Below are positions 28,716 through 36,806 of a DNA stretch of 42,863 bases, one piece after another. The stretch is from the NCBI RefSeq assembly GCF_003052605.1, contig NZ_QASO01000030.1, positions 66,334 through 109,196 of the forward strand, written 5' to 3'. The stretch is from Ectopseudomonas oleovorans. Its GTDB lineage: Bacteria; Pseudomonadota; Gammaproteobacteria; Pseudomonadales; Pseudomonadaceae. The translations under genes and the position numbers were made by a program. Positions within the stretch are counted from its first letter, which is position 1. Each line of letters opens with the position of its first letter. The notes under the pieces are model-generated. The model made no database searches. It saw nothing but the letters and a program-made list of their open reading frames with translations, and was not told the DNA's origin.

Positions 28716-29705
28716 TCAATCGAGTCGCACCAGCACGCGACCGACCATGCCGCCAGCCAGTATCCGTTCGATGGCCGCGGGCAGCTCTTCCAGACCGACT
28801 TCCTGGCACAGCGCCGAGAGATCGAGCTTCCACTGCAACGACAGCTTGTCCCACATCGATGCCTTGACCACCAGAGGCAGCTCCACCGAATCCACGCCAA
28901 GCAGGTTGACCCCGCGCAGGATGAACGGCAGTACGCTGCCCTGGAAGCCGACGCCAGCAGTCAGCCCGCAACAGGCCACGCTGCCGCTGTGGCGCAGCGA
29001 CTTGACCACATTGAACAGGATGTCGCCACCCACTGTGTCTACCGCTCCCGCCCAGCGTTCCTTGAGCATCGGCCGCTCACTACCTTGCTGCAGCTCTTCG
29101 CGGCTGACGATCTCGTCAGCACCGAGACCACGCAGGAAATCGCCCTGTTCGGCCTTGCCGGTCGCGGCGGCTACGCGATAGCCGAGCTGCTTGAGGAGCA
29201 CCACGGCGATGCTGCCAACGCCGCCCGTGGCACCGGTGACCAGCATGGTGCCGGACTCCGGAGTAACGCCGGCCTGCTCCAGCTTGTCCACGCATAGCGC
29301 GGCCGTCAGGCCGGCGGTGCCGAGAATCATCGCCTCGCGCAGCGGCAAGCCTTGTGGGCGCTTGATCGCCCAGGCCGCCGGTACGCGGATGTACTGGCCG
29401 AAACCACCGGCAGTGTTCATGCCCAGGTCGTAGCCAGTGACGATCACCTCGTCGCCCACGGCGAACTCGGCCACGGCGGACGCCTCCACCACACCAGCGG
29501 CGTCGATGCCCGGCGTATGCGGATACTGCTTGGTAACCCCGCGATTGCCGCTGGCCGACAGCGCATCCTTGTAGTTGAGCGAGGAATAGCGCACGCGGAT
29601 CAGCAGATCGCCTGCGGGCAGATCCTCGATCTGCCGGGCTACTACCTGGCGCCGAAAACTGCCATCGGCACCCTCGCTGACCAGCAAAGCCTTGAATTCA
29701 GTCAT
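28716..29705 (-). CDS. AcuI/YhdH-type zinc-free alcohol dehydrogenase (acrylyl-CoA reductase family)
   Basis: This 329-aa medium-chain dehydrogenase/reductase has YSSLNYKDALSASGNRGV near 41-58, GYDLGMNTAGGFGQYIRVPA, and the NADPH-binding VTGATGGVGSIAVVLLKQLG. The Y-S-S-L-N-Y-K-D and T-G-A-T-G-G-V-G marks are those of YhdH/AcuI proteins, which reduce acryloyl-CoA or related enones with NADPH. The zinc-binding cysteines of classical ADHs are absent. The ATG at 29705 is favoured over the GTG one codon earlier by GAGGAG spacing. sohB lies 36 bp upstream on the same strand. Confidence 0.88.
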   Translation of the reverse strand: MTEFKALLVSEGADGSFRRQVVARQIEDLPAGDLLIRVRYSSLNYKDALSASGNRGVTKQYPHTPGIDAAGVVEASAVAEFAVGDEVIVTGYDLGMNTAGGFGQYIRVPAAWAIKRPQGLPLREAMILGTAGLTAALCVDKLEQAGVTPESGTMLVTGATGGVGSIAVVLLKQLGYRVAAATGKAEQGDFLRGLGADEIVSREELQQGSERPMLKERWAGAVDTVGGDILFNVVKSLRHSGSVACCGLTAGVGFQGSVLPFILRGVNLLGVDSVELPLVVKASMWDKLSLQWKLDLSALCQEVGLEELPAAIERILAGGMVGRVLVRLD

Positions 29706-29741
29706 CACCTTCTCCTCTTGTCGTTGTTCGGTGGCGTGCTC

Positions 29742-30761
29742 TTACCAGAAACGTTGCTGATTGAGTCTGCTCAGCCAGGTCAGGACGAAGCGATCTGCCG
29801 CCATGCTGGCCGCCAGCCCGACACGCTCCTGCAAACTCTTTTTATGAACGAAATGCAGATAGAACAGCTCAGCCTCGGCGGCGCGCTCGGCCAGGTACTG
29901 GTCGCTGGTCTTCAGTTCATCCACCAGCAGGCGCTCTTGCGCCGCAATGCCCAGCCAGACCTCACCGGTGGCGATGGCATCGATGTCCAGCTGAGGGCGG
30001 TAACGGGCAACGAAGCCTTTGAACAGTTCGTGGGTGGTCTCCAGGTCTTCCTGGAATTTCTCCCGGCCCTTTTCGGTGTTCTCACCGAATACGGTCAGCG
30101 TGCGCTTGTATTCGCCGGCCGTCAGCACCTCGAAATCGATTTCGTGCTTCTTCAGCAGACGATGCACGTTAGGCAACTGCGCCACCACGCCAATGGAGCC
30201 GAGGATGGCAAAAGGCGCACTGAGAATCTTCTGGCCGATGCAGGCCATCATGTAGCCGCCGCTGGCCGCTACCTTGTCCACGCACACCGTCAGCGGGATG
30301 CCCGCATCGCGGATACGCACCAGTTGCGACGAAGCCAGGCCGTAGCTATGCACCATGCCGCCACCACTTTCCAGGCGCAGCACCACTTCGTCATCGGCCT
30401 TGGCCATGGACAGCAGCGCCGTCACCTCATGGCGCAGGTTGTCGGTGGCTGAGGCCTTGATATCACCGTCGAAATCCAGCACGAACACCCGCGGTTTGCT
30501 GGGCGGCGCTTTCTTTTCCTGCTTGGCCGCCTTGGCCTGCGCCTTGCGCGTGGCCTTGAGCTGATCCTTGGACAACACGCTGTGCTCCAGGCGCTCACGC
30601 AGATCCTTGTAGAAATCATTGAGCTTCTGCACCTGCAACTGACCACTGCCGCGCCGCCCTCTGCCGCGCGTGGCGGCGATCGCCACCAGCACCACGACGA
30701 TGGCGACCACCAGGGTCAGGGTTTTCGCCAGAAAGCTGGCGTACTCGCTAAGAAACTCCAC
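29742..30761 (-). CDS. sohB: Inner-membrane serine protease SohB
   Basis: This 339-aa S49-family protease is related to SppA. An N-terminal transmembrane helix (about 12-34) is followed by a basic, Lys-rich stretch to about 95. The protease fold has VFVLDFDGDIKAS (about 96-108), a nucleophile serine in VDKVAASGGYMMACIG, and a candidate general-base lysine in LTAGEYKRTLT. The GTG at 30761 has AGGGGG upstream, and FLSEYASFLAKT is the conserved beginning, so a 58-codon longer frame was rejected. The reductase gene follows 36 bp later. Confidence 0.92.
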   Translation of the reverse strand: MEFLSEYASFLAKTLTLVVAIVVVLVAIAATRGRGRRGSGQLQVQKLNDFYKDLRERLEHSVLSKDQLKATRKAQAKAAKQEKKAPPSKPRVFVLDFDGDIKASATDNLRHEVTALLSMAKADDEVVLRLESGGGMVHSYGLASSQLVRIRDAGIPLTVCVDKVAASGGYMMACIGQKILSAPFAILGSIGVVAQLPNVHRLLKKHEIDFEVLTAGEYKRTLTVFGENTEKGREKFQEDLETTHELFKGFVARYRPQLDIDAIATGEVWLGIAAQERLLVDELKTSDQYLAERAAEAELFYLHFVHKKSLQERVGLAASMAADRFVLTWLSRLNQQRFW

Positions 30762-30896
30762 GGATCCCCCTTGGACAATGCAGCGGCGCCTGGGCGCACA
30801 AAGCCCCAAGCATACCGGCGCAGCGCCTCGCCGGCCAAGCGCGGCAGCACTGCACAATGGACATACAAGCAATTCAAACAAGCGTATGTTTTTTCG

Positions 30897-30925
30897 TTGA
30901 CAGCCCCCGAGCTTCCTCATACCCT
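30897..30925 (+). promoter_or_regulatory. Possible promoter of the histidine-phosphatase gene
   Basis: TTGACA (30897-30902) is a perfect -35 box. At 17-bp spacing the -10 is TACCCT (30920-30925), which is poor. An imperfect palindrome, ACATAC...GTATGT (30861-30889), lies just upstream and could be an operator. Confidence 0.35.
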
Positions 30926-30960
30926 CGCCAAACATTCAACGTGCCGGGACCAATACGGAC

Positions 30961-31659
30961 GTGGGCAGCATCTATCTGATTCGACATGGCCAGGCCTCAT
31001 TCGGTGCAGACGACTACGATGTCCTGTCTCCCGTCGGCGTGCGCCAGGCCGAAGTGCTGGGCAAGCACTTGGAGCAACTCGGTATCAGTCTCGATCGTTG
31101 CGTCAGTGGCAGCCTGCGCCGCCAGCAACACACTGCCAACACCGCCCTGCAGCACATGAGCAGGGCGCCGGCGCTGGATATCGACGAAGCCTTCAACGAA
31201 TTCGACGCCGATGCGGTGATTCGCACGCTGCTGCCGGATCTGCTGCCGGAAGAACCCGAAGCCCTGCATATCCTGCGCAACGGTGCGCAGAACCGTGCCG
31301 AGTTCCAGCGTCTGTTCGCCAAGCTGATCGGCCGCTGGATTTCCGGGGAACATGACAAGCCCGGCCTGCAAAGCTGGCAGGCCTATGTCGAACAGGTCGA
31401 AGGCGGTCTGCGGCGCATCCTCGAACAAGCCACCAGCAAACAGAATATCGCCGTGTTCACCTCCGGCGGCACCATCACCGCCCTGCTCCGCCTGATTACC
31501 GGCGTACCGGCGGCAAAGGCCTTCGAACTGAATTGGCAAATCGTCAATACCTCGCTCAGCCAGCTGAAATTCCGCGGCAGCGAGGTGAGTCTGGCTTCCT
31601 TCAACAGCCATGTGCATTTACAGCTGCTGAAGGCGCCGGAGCTTATCACCTATCGATGA
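30961..31659 (+). CDS. Histidine phosphatase family protein
   Basis: This 232-aa protein has the phosphohistidine motif LIRHGQASFGADDYDVLS at 6-23 and a second-half active-site region IAVFTSGGTITALL with TSGGT in place of the common histidine loop context. The family contains phosphoglycerate mutases and many phosphatases; the substrate here is unknown. Start is GTG with a weak ribosome-binding site (GGGACC). The SCP2 gene follows 57 bp later on the same strand. SCP2, phosphotransferase and SDR genes downstream suggest a lipid or acyl-CoA setting. Confidence 0.85.
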   Translation: MGSIYLIRHGQASFGADDYDVLSPVGVRQAEVLGKHLEQLGISLDRCVSGSLRRQQHTANTALQHMSRAPALDIDEAFNEFDADAVIRTLLPDLLPEEPEALHILRNGAQNRAEFQRLFAKLIGRWISGEHDKPGLQSWQAYVEQVEGGLRRILEQATSKQNIAVFTSGGTITALLRLITGVPAAKAFELNWQIVNTSLSQLKFRGSEVSLASFNSHVHLQLLKAPELITYR

Positions 31660-31715
31660 GCTCCAGCCCACTGCGGCCGCGAGGCTGCGCGAAAAAACCG
31701 AAAAAGGATAAGACC

Positions 31716-32027
31716 ATGAGTGTTGCTGACATCGCCCAAACCATGCAGTCCAAGTTCAACGCCAGCGCCGCTGCAGGCCTGGATCTGGTATTCCAATTCA
31801 ACATCGAAGATGGCGAGAACTACGCGCTGATCGTAAAAGACGGCACCTGCGCCCTCGAGCAAGGCGACAATCCGAACGCCAACGTGACCCTGATCATGGA
31901 CAGCGAAACCCTCAAGGGCATCGTCAGCGGCGAAACCGATGGCATGCAGGCCTTCATGGCTGGCAAGCTGCGCGCCGAAGGCGACATGATGCTGGCGATG
32001 AAGCTGGGCGAACTGTTCCCGGTCTGA
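31716..32027 (+). CDS. SCP2 sterol-binding domain protein
   Basis: This 103-aa single-domain protein contains FNIEDGENYALIVKDGTCA and NANVTLIMDSETLKGIVSGE, followed by the helical GMQAFMAGKLRAEGDMMLAM, all marks of the SCP2 fold that binds fatty-acyl-CoA or other lipids in a hydrophobic tunnel. The ATG has AAAGGATAAGACC upstream. It lies between the histidine phosphatase and the phosphotransferase-SDR pair, and ends in a strong terminator, so it forms the last gene of a two-gene unit. Confidence 0.92.
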   Translation: MSVADIAQTMQSKFNASAAAGLDLVFQFNIEDGENYALIVKDGTCALEQGDNPNANVTLIMDSETLKGIVSGETDGMQAFMAGKLRAEGDMMLAMKLGELFPV

Positions 32028-32051
32028 TCGGCGAGCTGAGCGCAAAGCACG

Positions 32052-32083
32052 AAAACCGGAGTCCTGGCACTCCGGTTTTTTTT
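32052..32083 (+). terminator. Rho-independent terminator after the SCP2 gene
   Basis: An 11-bp stem (AAAACCGGAGT, 32052-32062, with 32069-32079) has a 6-nt loop and is followed by a run of T to 32083. Confidence 0.9.
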
Positions 32084-32248
32084 GCCCGTGATTTGCGGCC
32101 AAGGCGACAAACCGAAATGACTGATCAGGCAGTTTGATCGAGGTGCAACACGCCCGCCTATAACGGCGCGTATTGCTTGTGGCAGCCTGAGTGCAGCATT
32201 AGATTAGCCAATTATCTGGGGCACCCATCATAAGCAGAAGGGATAAGC

Positions 32249-33316
32249 ATGGCGCTCACCGACCAATCCACCCGCACCCGTACCGGCGAAGAACTCGACG
32301 CCGGCGTCATCGACGCTTATCTGAAAGCCAATATTCCGGGCCTGAGCGGCGCAGCCAAGATCAGCCAGTTCCCCGGCGGCGCTTCGAACCTGACCTACCT
32401 GATCGAATACCCGCAGCAGGAATTCGTCCTGCGCCGCCCGCCGTTCGGCCACAAAGCCAAGTCGGCGCATGACATGGGCCGCGAGTACCGCATCCTCAAC
32501 CAGCTCAATGCCGGCTTCCCCTACTGCCCGAAAGCCTACGTGCACTGCACCGACGAGTCGGTGATCGGCGCCGAGTTCTACGTGATGGAGCGGGTCAAGG
32601 GCATCATCCTGCGCTCAGAGATGCCGGCCGAGCTGAACTTCAGCGCCGAGCAGACCGCCGCACTGTGCAAGAGCTTCATCGACAAGCTGGTGGAACTGCA
32701 CAACGTCGACTACAACGCCTGCGGCTTGGGCGACCTGGGCAAGCCCGAAGGTTATGTCGAACGCCAGATCAAGGGTTGGAGCGAGCGCTACGAGAAGGCC
32801 CTGACACCGGACGCGCCGACCTGGGAACCGGTCAAGGCCTGGCTCAATGACAAGATGCCGGCCGATCACCACAAGCCGGGCATCGTGCATAACGACTATC
32901 GCTTCGACAACGTGATCCTCGACCCGAACAACCCGATGCAGATCATCGGCGTGCTCGACTGGGAGATGACCACCATCGGCGACCCACTGATGGATCTGGG
33001 CAACACCCTGGCCTACTGGATCGAAGCCAGCGACCCTGCGCCGGTGCAACTGATGCGTCGCCAGCCGAGCAACGCGCCGGGCATGCTCACGCGTCAGCAG
33101 TTCGTCGACTACTACGCTGAAAAAGCCGGCATCGCGATCGACAGTTTCGACTTCTACTACACCTACGGCCTGTTCCGCCTGGCCGGTATCGTGCAGCAGA
33201 TCTACTACCGCTTCTATCACGGCCAGACCCAGGACAAGCGCTTCGCCCAGTTCATTCACATGAACAAGCTGCTGGAGCAGATGTGCCTGCAGGTCATCGG
33301 CAAATCCACTCTCTAA
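32249..33316 (+). CDS. ACAD10/11-type phosphotransferase (APH kinase fold)
   Basis: This 355-aa protein of the aminoglycoside-phosphotransferase fold belongs to the branch found beside acyl-CoA dehydrogenases. It has a nucleotide-binding N-lobe (FPGGASNLTYLIEYPQQEF, 41-59), the Brenner motif HNDYRFDN (214-221) and LDWEM (236-240) for metal binding. Relatives include the kinase part of ACAD10/11 and LvaA of P. putida, which phosphorylate hydroxyacyl-CoA or hydroxy acids (family knowledge). The substrate here is inferred, not shown. An SDR gene starts 16 bp later, as in lva clusters. No acyl-CoA dehydrogenase is within the window. Confidence 0.88.
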   Translation: MALTDQSTRTRTGEELDAGVIDAYLKANIPGLSGAAKISQFPGGASNLTYLIEYPQQEFVLRRPPFGHKAKSAHDMGREYRILNQLNAGFPYCPKAYVHCTDESVIGAEFYVMERVKGIILRSEMPAELNFSAEQTAALCKSFIDKLVELHNVDYNACGLGDLGKPEGYVERQIKGWSERYEKALTPDAPTWEPVKAWLNDKMPADHHKPGIVHNDYRFDNVILDPNNPMQIIGVLDWEMTTIGDPLMDLGNTLAYWIEASDPAPVQLMRRQPSNAPGMLTRQQFVDYYAEKAGIAIDSFDFYYTYGLFRLAGIVQQIYYRFYHGQTQDKRFAQFIHMNKLLEQMCLQVIGKSTL

Positions 33317-33332
33317 CCCTGGGGTAATCACC

Positions 33333-34100
33333 ATGTCCAAGACCCAACTGTTCGACCTCGACGGCAAGATCGCCTTCGTTTCCGGCGCCAGCCGCGGCAT
33401 CGGCGAGGCCATCGCCAAGTTGCTGGCCCAGCAAGGCGCACACGTGATCGTCTCCAGCCGCAAGATCGACGGCTGCCAGGCCGTGGCTGACGCCATCATC
33501 GCCGAAGGCGGCAAGGCCACCGCCATCGCCTGCCACATCGGCGAGATGGAGCAGATCACCAACGTCTTCGCGCAGATCCGCGACCAGTTCGGCCGCCTCG
33601 ACATCTTGGTCAACAACGCCGCCACCAACCCGCAGTTCTGTAACGTGCTAGACACCGACCTCTCCGCCTTCCAGAAGACCGTCGATGTGAACATTCGCGG
33701 CTACTACTTCATGTCCATCGAAGGCGGCAAGCTGATGAAGGAAAACGGCGGCGGCTCGATCATCAACGTCGCCTCGATCAATGGCGTCACCCCGGGCGAG
33801 TTCCAGGGCATCTACTCGGTGACCAAGGCCGCGGTGATCAGCATGACCAAGGTATTCGCCAAGGAATGCGCGCAGTTCGGCATCCGCTGCAACGCCCTGC
33901 TGCCGGGCCTGACCGACACCAAGTTCGCCTCGGCGCTGACCAAGAACGACGCCATCCTCAAGCACGCCCTGCAGCGCATCCCGCTCAAGCGCGTGGCTGA
34001 TCCGAGCGAGATGGCCGGCGCAGTGCTGTACCTGGCCAGTGAAGCATCCAGCTACACCACCGGCGCGGCGCTGAACGTGGACGGCGGCTTCCTTTCCTGA
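33333..34100 (+). CDS. Short-chain dehydrogenase/reductase (SDR)
   Basis: This 255-aa classical SDR has the cofactor motif GASRGIG (18-24), NNAAT (94-98), and the catalytic set Ser148 (NVASING) with Tyr161 and Lys165 (YSVTK). A Ser-Arg after the second strand suggests NADP(H), but this is weak. It follows the phosphotransferase gene by 16 bp and is likely co-translated, so it probably oxidises or reduces a hydroxy/keto group on the same acyl substrate (inference). A strong hairpin terminator follows. Confidence 0.92.
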   Translation: MSKTQLFDLDGKIAFVSGASRGIGEAIAKLLAQQGAHVIVSSRKIDGCQAVADAIIAEGGKATAIACHIGEMEQITNVFAQIRDQFGRLDILVNNAATNPQFCNVLDTDLSAFQKTVDVNIRGYYFMSIEGGKLMKENGGGSIINVASINGVTPGEFQGIYSVTKAAVISMTKVFAKECAQFGIRCNALLPGLTDTKFASALTKNDAILKHALQRIPLKRVADPSEMAGAVLYLASEASSYTTGAALNVDGGFLS

Positions 34101-34115
34101 GGCCAGACGGCATAA

Positions 34116-34147
34116 ACGACAAAGGCACCTCAGGGTGCCTTTGTCGT
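34116..34147. terminator. Terminator after the SDR gene
   Basis: A perfect 14-bp stem (ACGACAAAGGCACC, 34116-34129, with 34134-34147) has a TCAG loop. No long T tract, but stem strength and position 15 bp after the stop support it. Confidence 0.75.
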
Positions 34148-34176
34148 AAACAGGATAGGCCTAGCGCAACGCAATT

Positions 34177-34248
34177 GTAGGGTGGGCCGGGCGGCGCTCC
34201 GTTTTAACCCACCAATGAAAGATCGTGGTGGGCTAAAGCCCACCCTAC
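34177..34248. repeat. REP doublet (REPIN)
   Basis: GTAGGGTGGGC (34177-34187) begins the left unit and GGTGGGCTAAAGCCCACC with terminal CTAC (to 34248) the right, inverted unit. The left unit carries extra sequence in its loop. Same family as 34334-34390 and the unit nested in the element at 13277-13456. Confidence 0.75.
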
Positions 34249-34277
34249 AGTACCGAGGTGAACGCCAACTTCGCTTC

Positions 34278-34320
34278 CCTCTCCCGCCCTTCGGGCACCC
34301 TCCCCATCAATCGGGAGAGG
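34278..34320. repeat. Small inverted repeat between two REPINs
   Basis: CCTCTCCCG (34278-34286) and CGGGAGAGG (34312-34320) are perfect inverted repeats, with the small stem GCCCTTCGGGC between. I recall similar CTCTCCCG hairpins as dispersed repeats in Pseudomonas; not tested here. Confidence 0.5.
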
Positions 34321-34333
34321 TTCATCAATTTTT

Positions 34334-34390
34334 GTAGGGTGGGCTTCAGCCCACCAATGACTCTGCAATGTGGGCTAAAGCCCACCCTAC
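34334..34390. repeat. REP doublet (REPIN)
   Basis: GTAGGGTGGGCTTCAGCCCACC (34334-34355) faces TGGGCTAAAGCCCACCCTAC (to 34390). It ends 17 bp before the stop of the convergent membrane-protein gene and may act as its 3' end. Confidence 0.8.
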
Positions 34391-34407
34391 ATCCACCCGC
34401 CCGGCCG

Positions 34408-35055
34408 CTACCAATCCTTCAGCGCAGCTTCGGCTGCGGGGTTCATCGGCTCAGCCAGCAGGCCGGTCGGCGTCAGGCTGACGCTATAGACCGCATCAGC
34501 GGCAATTGGCAGGTAGGTGACGCGCAGCGCCTGCGGGTCAAACAGCAGCAGATCACGTTGACTCAGACGCAGCCAGCGCCACAGGTCCACGCCATAAGAG
34601 CTCTCGGCCAACTGCACGCGACCGTGTTGCGCCAACGCCTGCTGCTCGATGGCCAGAAAACGCCCGGACAGACGTTCCAGACGGTAACCCGGCTCAAGAC
34701 CGATCAGCTCAGCCAGGCCTTTCCAGCGAATCAGTCGGCCGTCGAGTTGCCACATGTCGCCCTCGAGCGTGACAGTGCGCTCGCGCCCCCCTTCGAGCAG
34801 CGTCACCTGATAACGCTGCGGACCATCAGCCTTGAAGCTCAGCGTCACCAGCGGCTTGCCCGGCTGCAGCGGCTCGTAGGTATACAGATCGTAAGCTAAC
34901 AGACCGACCAGGCCGGCCAGGGCGAGAAATGCCAGACCACAGGTGCCACGCAACCAGCCGAGGAACCAGCCCGTATTGAGCAGAATGCGCAATGCCACCA
35001 GCAGCGCCAATACGGCCAACAGCGCCACGGCCCAGGCCAACCCGTCGTATTGCAT
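34408..35055 (-). CDS. Conserved membrane protein of unknown function
   Basis: This 215-aa protein starts MQYDGLAWAVALLAVLALLV. Two hydrophobic helices (about 6-26 and 36-56) form a short hairpin, and the remaining C-terminal 155 residues are probably periplasmic or cytosolic, with beta-rich stretches such as PLVTLSFKADGPQRYQVTLL. It is not an efflux pump by size, although relatives are sometimes so annotated. Divergent from the TSUP transporter gene, 102 bp apart. Its end is next to a REPIN. No function can be given. Confidence 0.75.
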   Translation of the reverse strand: MQYDGLAWAVALLAVLALLVALRILLNTGWFLGWLRGTCGLAFLALAGLVGLLAYDLYTYEPLQPGKPLVTLSFKADGPQRYQVTLLEGGRERTVTLEGDMWQLDGRLIRWKGLAELIGLEPGYRLERLSGRFLAIEQQALAQHGRVQLAESSYGVDLWRWLRLSQRDLLLFDPQALRVTYLPIAADAVYSVSLTPTGLLAEPMNPAAEAALKDW

Positions 35056-35157
35056 CGATTGCGTTCCTTCTCTGACGAAATCCCGGCATTATGCGCAGCT
35101 CTCCCCACGACGAACAGCCAGCAGGCTGCGCACTCGCCCACAAGTCGACACTTTAAT

Positions 35158-35937
35158 ATGCCCTTCGCTCTCGAGCTCGCCATCGATCCCAGCACACTGG
35201 CCATTCTCGCTCTGGTCGCCTTCATCGCCGGCTTCATCGACGCCATTGCCGGTGGTGGCGGCCTGCTGACCATCCCTGCTCTGCTTACCGCAGGTTTACC
35301 GCCGCACCTGGTGCTGGGCACCAACAAGCTGTGCGCCACCTTCGGCTCGGGCACCGCGGCTCTCACGTTTTATCGCCGCAAGCTGTTCGATCCGAAACAA
35401 TGGCGCAACGCGTTGCTGGCAACCCTGATCGGCGCCCTGCTCGGCGCCGTCATCGCGCACTGGATGCCGGCCGCCTGGCTCAACCAGATGCTGCCGGTGA
35501 TCGTCTTCGCCTGCGGTGTTTACCTGCTGTTCGGACGTATGCCGGAGGCACCAGCCGAACACGACCTGCCGATAGCGCGCGGTCGGCAATGGCCGCAAGG
35601 GCTTGGCCTGGGACTCTACGATGGGGTGGCGGGCCCCGGCACCGGCGCATTCTGGACGGTCAGCAGCCTGCTGATGTATCCACTCGATCTGGTGCGCGCC
35701 AGCGGCGTGGCGCGTACCATGAACTTCGTCAGCAATGCGGCGGCGCTGGCGGTGTTCATCGCCTTTGGTCAGGTAGCCTGGGGGCTCGGTCTGAGCATGG
35801 GCGCCGCCTTGATGGTCGGCGCCTTTCTCGGTGCGCGCACCGCGATCAAAGGCGGTTCGAAGTTCATTCGCCCGGTGTTCATTACGGTGGTATTGGCGCT
35901 GGCCGCGCGCCTGGTCTGGCAGCACTGGGTCGCGTAG
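35158..35937 (+). CDS. TSUP/TauE-family membrane transporter
   Basis: This 259-aa protein of the sulfite exporter TauE/SafE family (DUF81) has about eight membrane helices. It has the two-repeat layout with FIAGFIDAIAGGGGLLTIPA (about 21-40), LGTNKLCATFGSGTAAL and YDGVAGPGTGAFWTV. The family moves sulfur-containing or other organic anions; substrate unknown. The ATG at 35158 is preferred because family sequence starts there; the ribosome-binding site is weak. The TAG stop is formed by the GTAG head of a REPIN that lies between it and the convergent nudC. Confidence 0.85.
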   Translation: MPFALELAIDPSTLAILALVAFIAGFIDAIAGGGGLLTIPALLTAGLPPHLVLGTNKLCATFGSGTAALTFYRRKLFDPKQWRNALLATLIGALLGAVIAHWMPAAWLNQMLPVIVFACGVYLLFGRMPEAPAEHDLPIARGRQWPQGLGLGLYDGVAGPGTGAFWTVSSLLMYPLDLVRASGVARTMNFVSNAAALAVFIAFGQVAWGLGLSMGAALMVGAFLGARTAIKGGSKFIRPVFITVVLALAARLVWQHWVA

Positions 35938-35988
35938 GGCGGGCGCAACCCGCCAGAGTATCGATTTGGCGGGTTGCACCCGCCCTAC
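35934..35988. repeat. REPIN supplying stop codons to two convergent genes
   Basis: GTAGGGCGGGCGCAACCCGCC (35934-35954) and the facing unit ending CCCGCCCTAC (to 35988) form a doublet. The TAG of the first GTAG (35935-35937) is the stop of the TSUP gene; the TAG in the inverted GTAG (35987-35985 on the minus strand) is the stop of nudC. It is more GC-rich than the other REPs of the window. Confidence 0.85.
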
Positions 35989-36806
35989 GACAGACTCGGC
36001 TCGGGCAGACCGAGGCGGCGCGCGACGTAGAGGTCGATCAGATGGCGAGCGATGGAGCGCGACGCCGGCAACGGCGGCAAGTCATCAACGCGAAACCAGC
36101 GCGCATCCTCGATTTCGTCTTCCTGCATGACGATATCGCCACCGGCATATTCGGCGTGGAAGCCCAGCATCAGCGAATGTGGGAAAGGCCAGCCCTGACT
36201 GCCGATGTAGTGCAGGTTTTTCACCGCCAGCCCGACTTCCTCGCGCACCTCGCGCGCCACGCAATGCTCCACCGACTCGCCTGGTTCGACAAAGCCTGCC
36301 AGGGCGCTGTATACCCCTGTCACGAAACGCGGCGAGCGCGCGAGCAGGACTTCATCGCCACGCGTCACCAGCACGATCATGCTCGGCGCCAGGCGCGGAT
36401 AGTGCTGCGATTCGCAGCTGTCGCACCGCATCGCCCGCTCACCAGGAAGCTGGCGCGTCGGCGCACCGCAACTGCCGCAATAACGATGCTCGGCGTACCA
36501 GGTGCCGATCTGCGCGGCGTAGGCCAGCATGCGAAAGGTTTCCGCGTCGCCCTGCAGCATAAACTGACGCAGGCTCTGCCAGCTGCAGCCCTCCAGCGTC
36601 GCCGAGGGCTTGAGTTGCAGCAGGTAAACGGCATCGTCACCGAAATGACCGATACCCTGCTCGCCGAGAATAGGCAGGTCCTGGCGCTTGATCCAATCAC
36701 GCGGGAACAGCACGCCATTGCTGTCGGCGAGAAAGTGCTGCTGGTTGTAAAGCAGCGCCCAGCCGCCTGGCTGGGCAGGATCGAGAAAGGTATTGCGCCA
36801 GACCAT
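35985..36806 (-). CDS. nudC: NAD(H) pyrophosphatase / RNA decapping hydrolase NudC
   Basis: This 273-aa Nudix enzyme hydrolyses NADH and removes NAD caps from RNA (known for E. coli NudC). The zinc ribbon is in [12 protein letters not shown] with RCDSC. The full Nudix box is [20 protein letters not shown] and continues VGL. The NudC-specific SQxWPFPxS motif appears as [11 protein letters not shown]. The ATG overlaps the fimL stop by one base (TGATG), so it is coupled to fimL. Its stop codon lies inside a REPIN. Confidence 0.95.
   Translation of the reverse strand: MVWRNTFLDPAQPGGWALLYNQQHFLADSNGVLFPRDWIKRQDLPILGEQGIGHFGDDAVYLLQLKPSATLEGCSWQSLRQFMLQGDAETFRMLAYAAQIGTWYAEHRYCGSCGAPTRQLPGERAMRCDSCESQHYPRLAPSMIVLVTRGDEVLLARSPRFVTGVYSALAGFVEPGESVEHCVAREVREEVGLAVKNLHYIGSQGWPFPHSLMLGFHAEYAGGDIVMQEDEIEDARWFRVDDLPPLPASRSIARHLIDLYVARRLGLPEPSLS

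Noticed and set aside
34101..34407. Repeated GTGGGC palindromes as a possible CRISPR or tandem array
   Set aside because: They are facing GTAG-headed pairs without uniform spacers; REPINs explain them.
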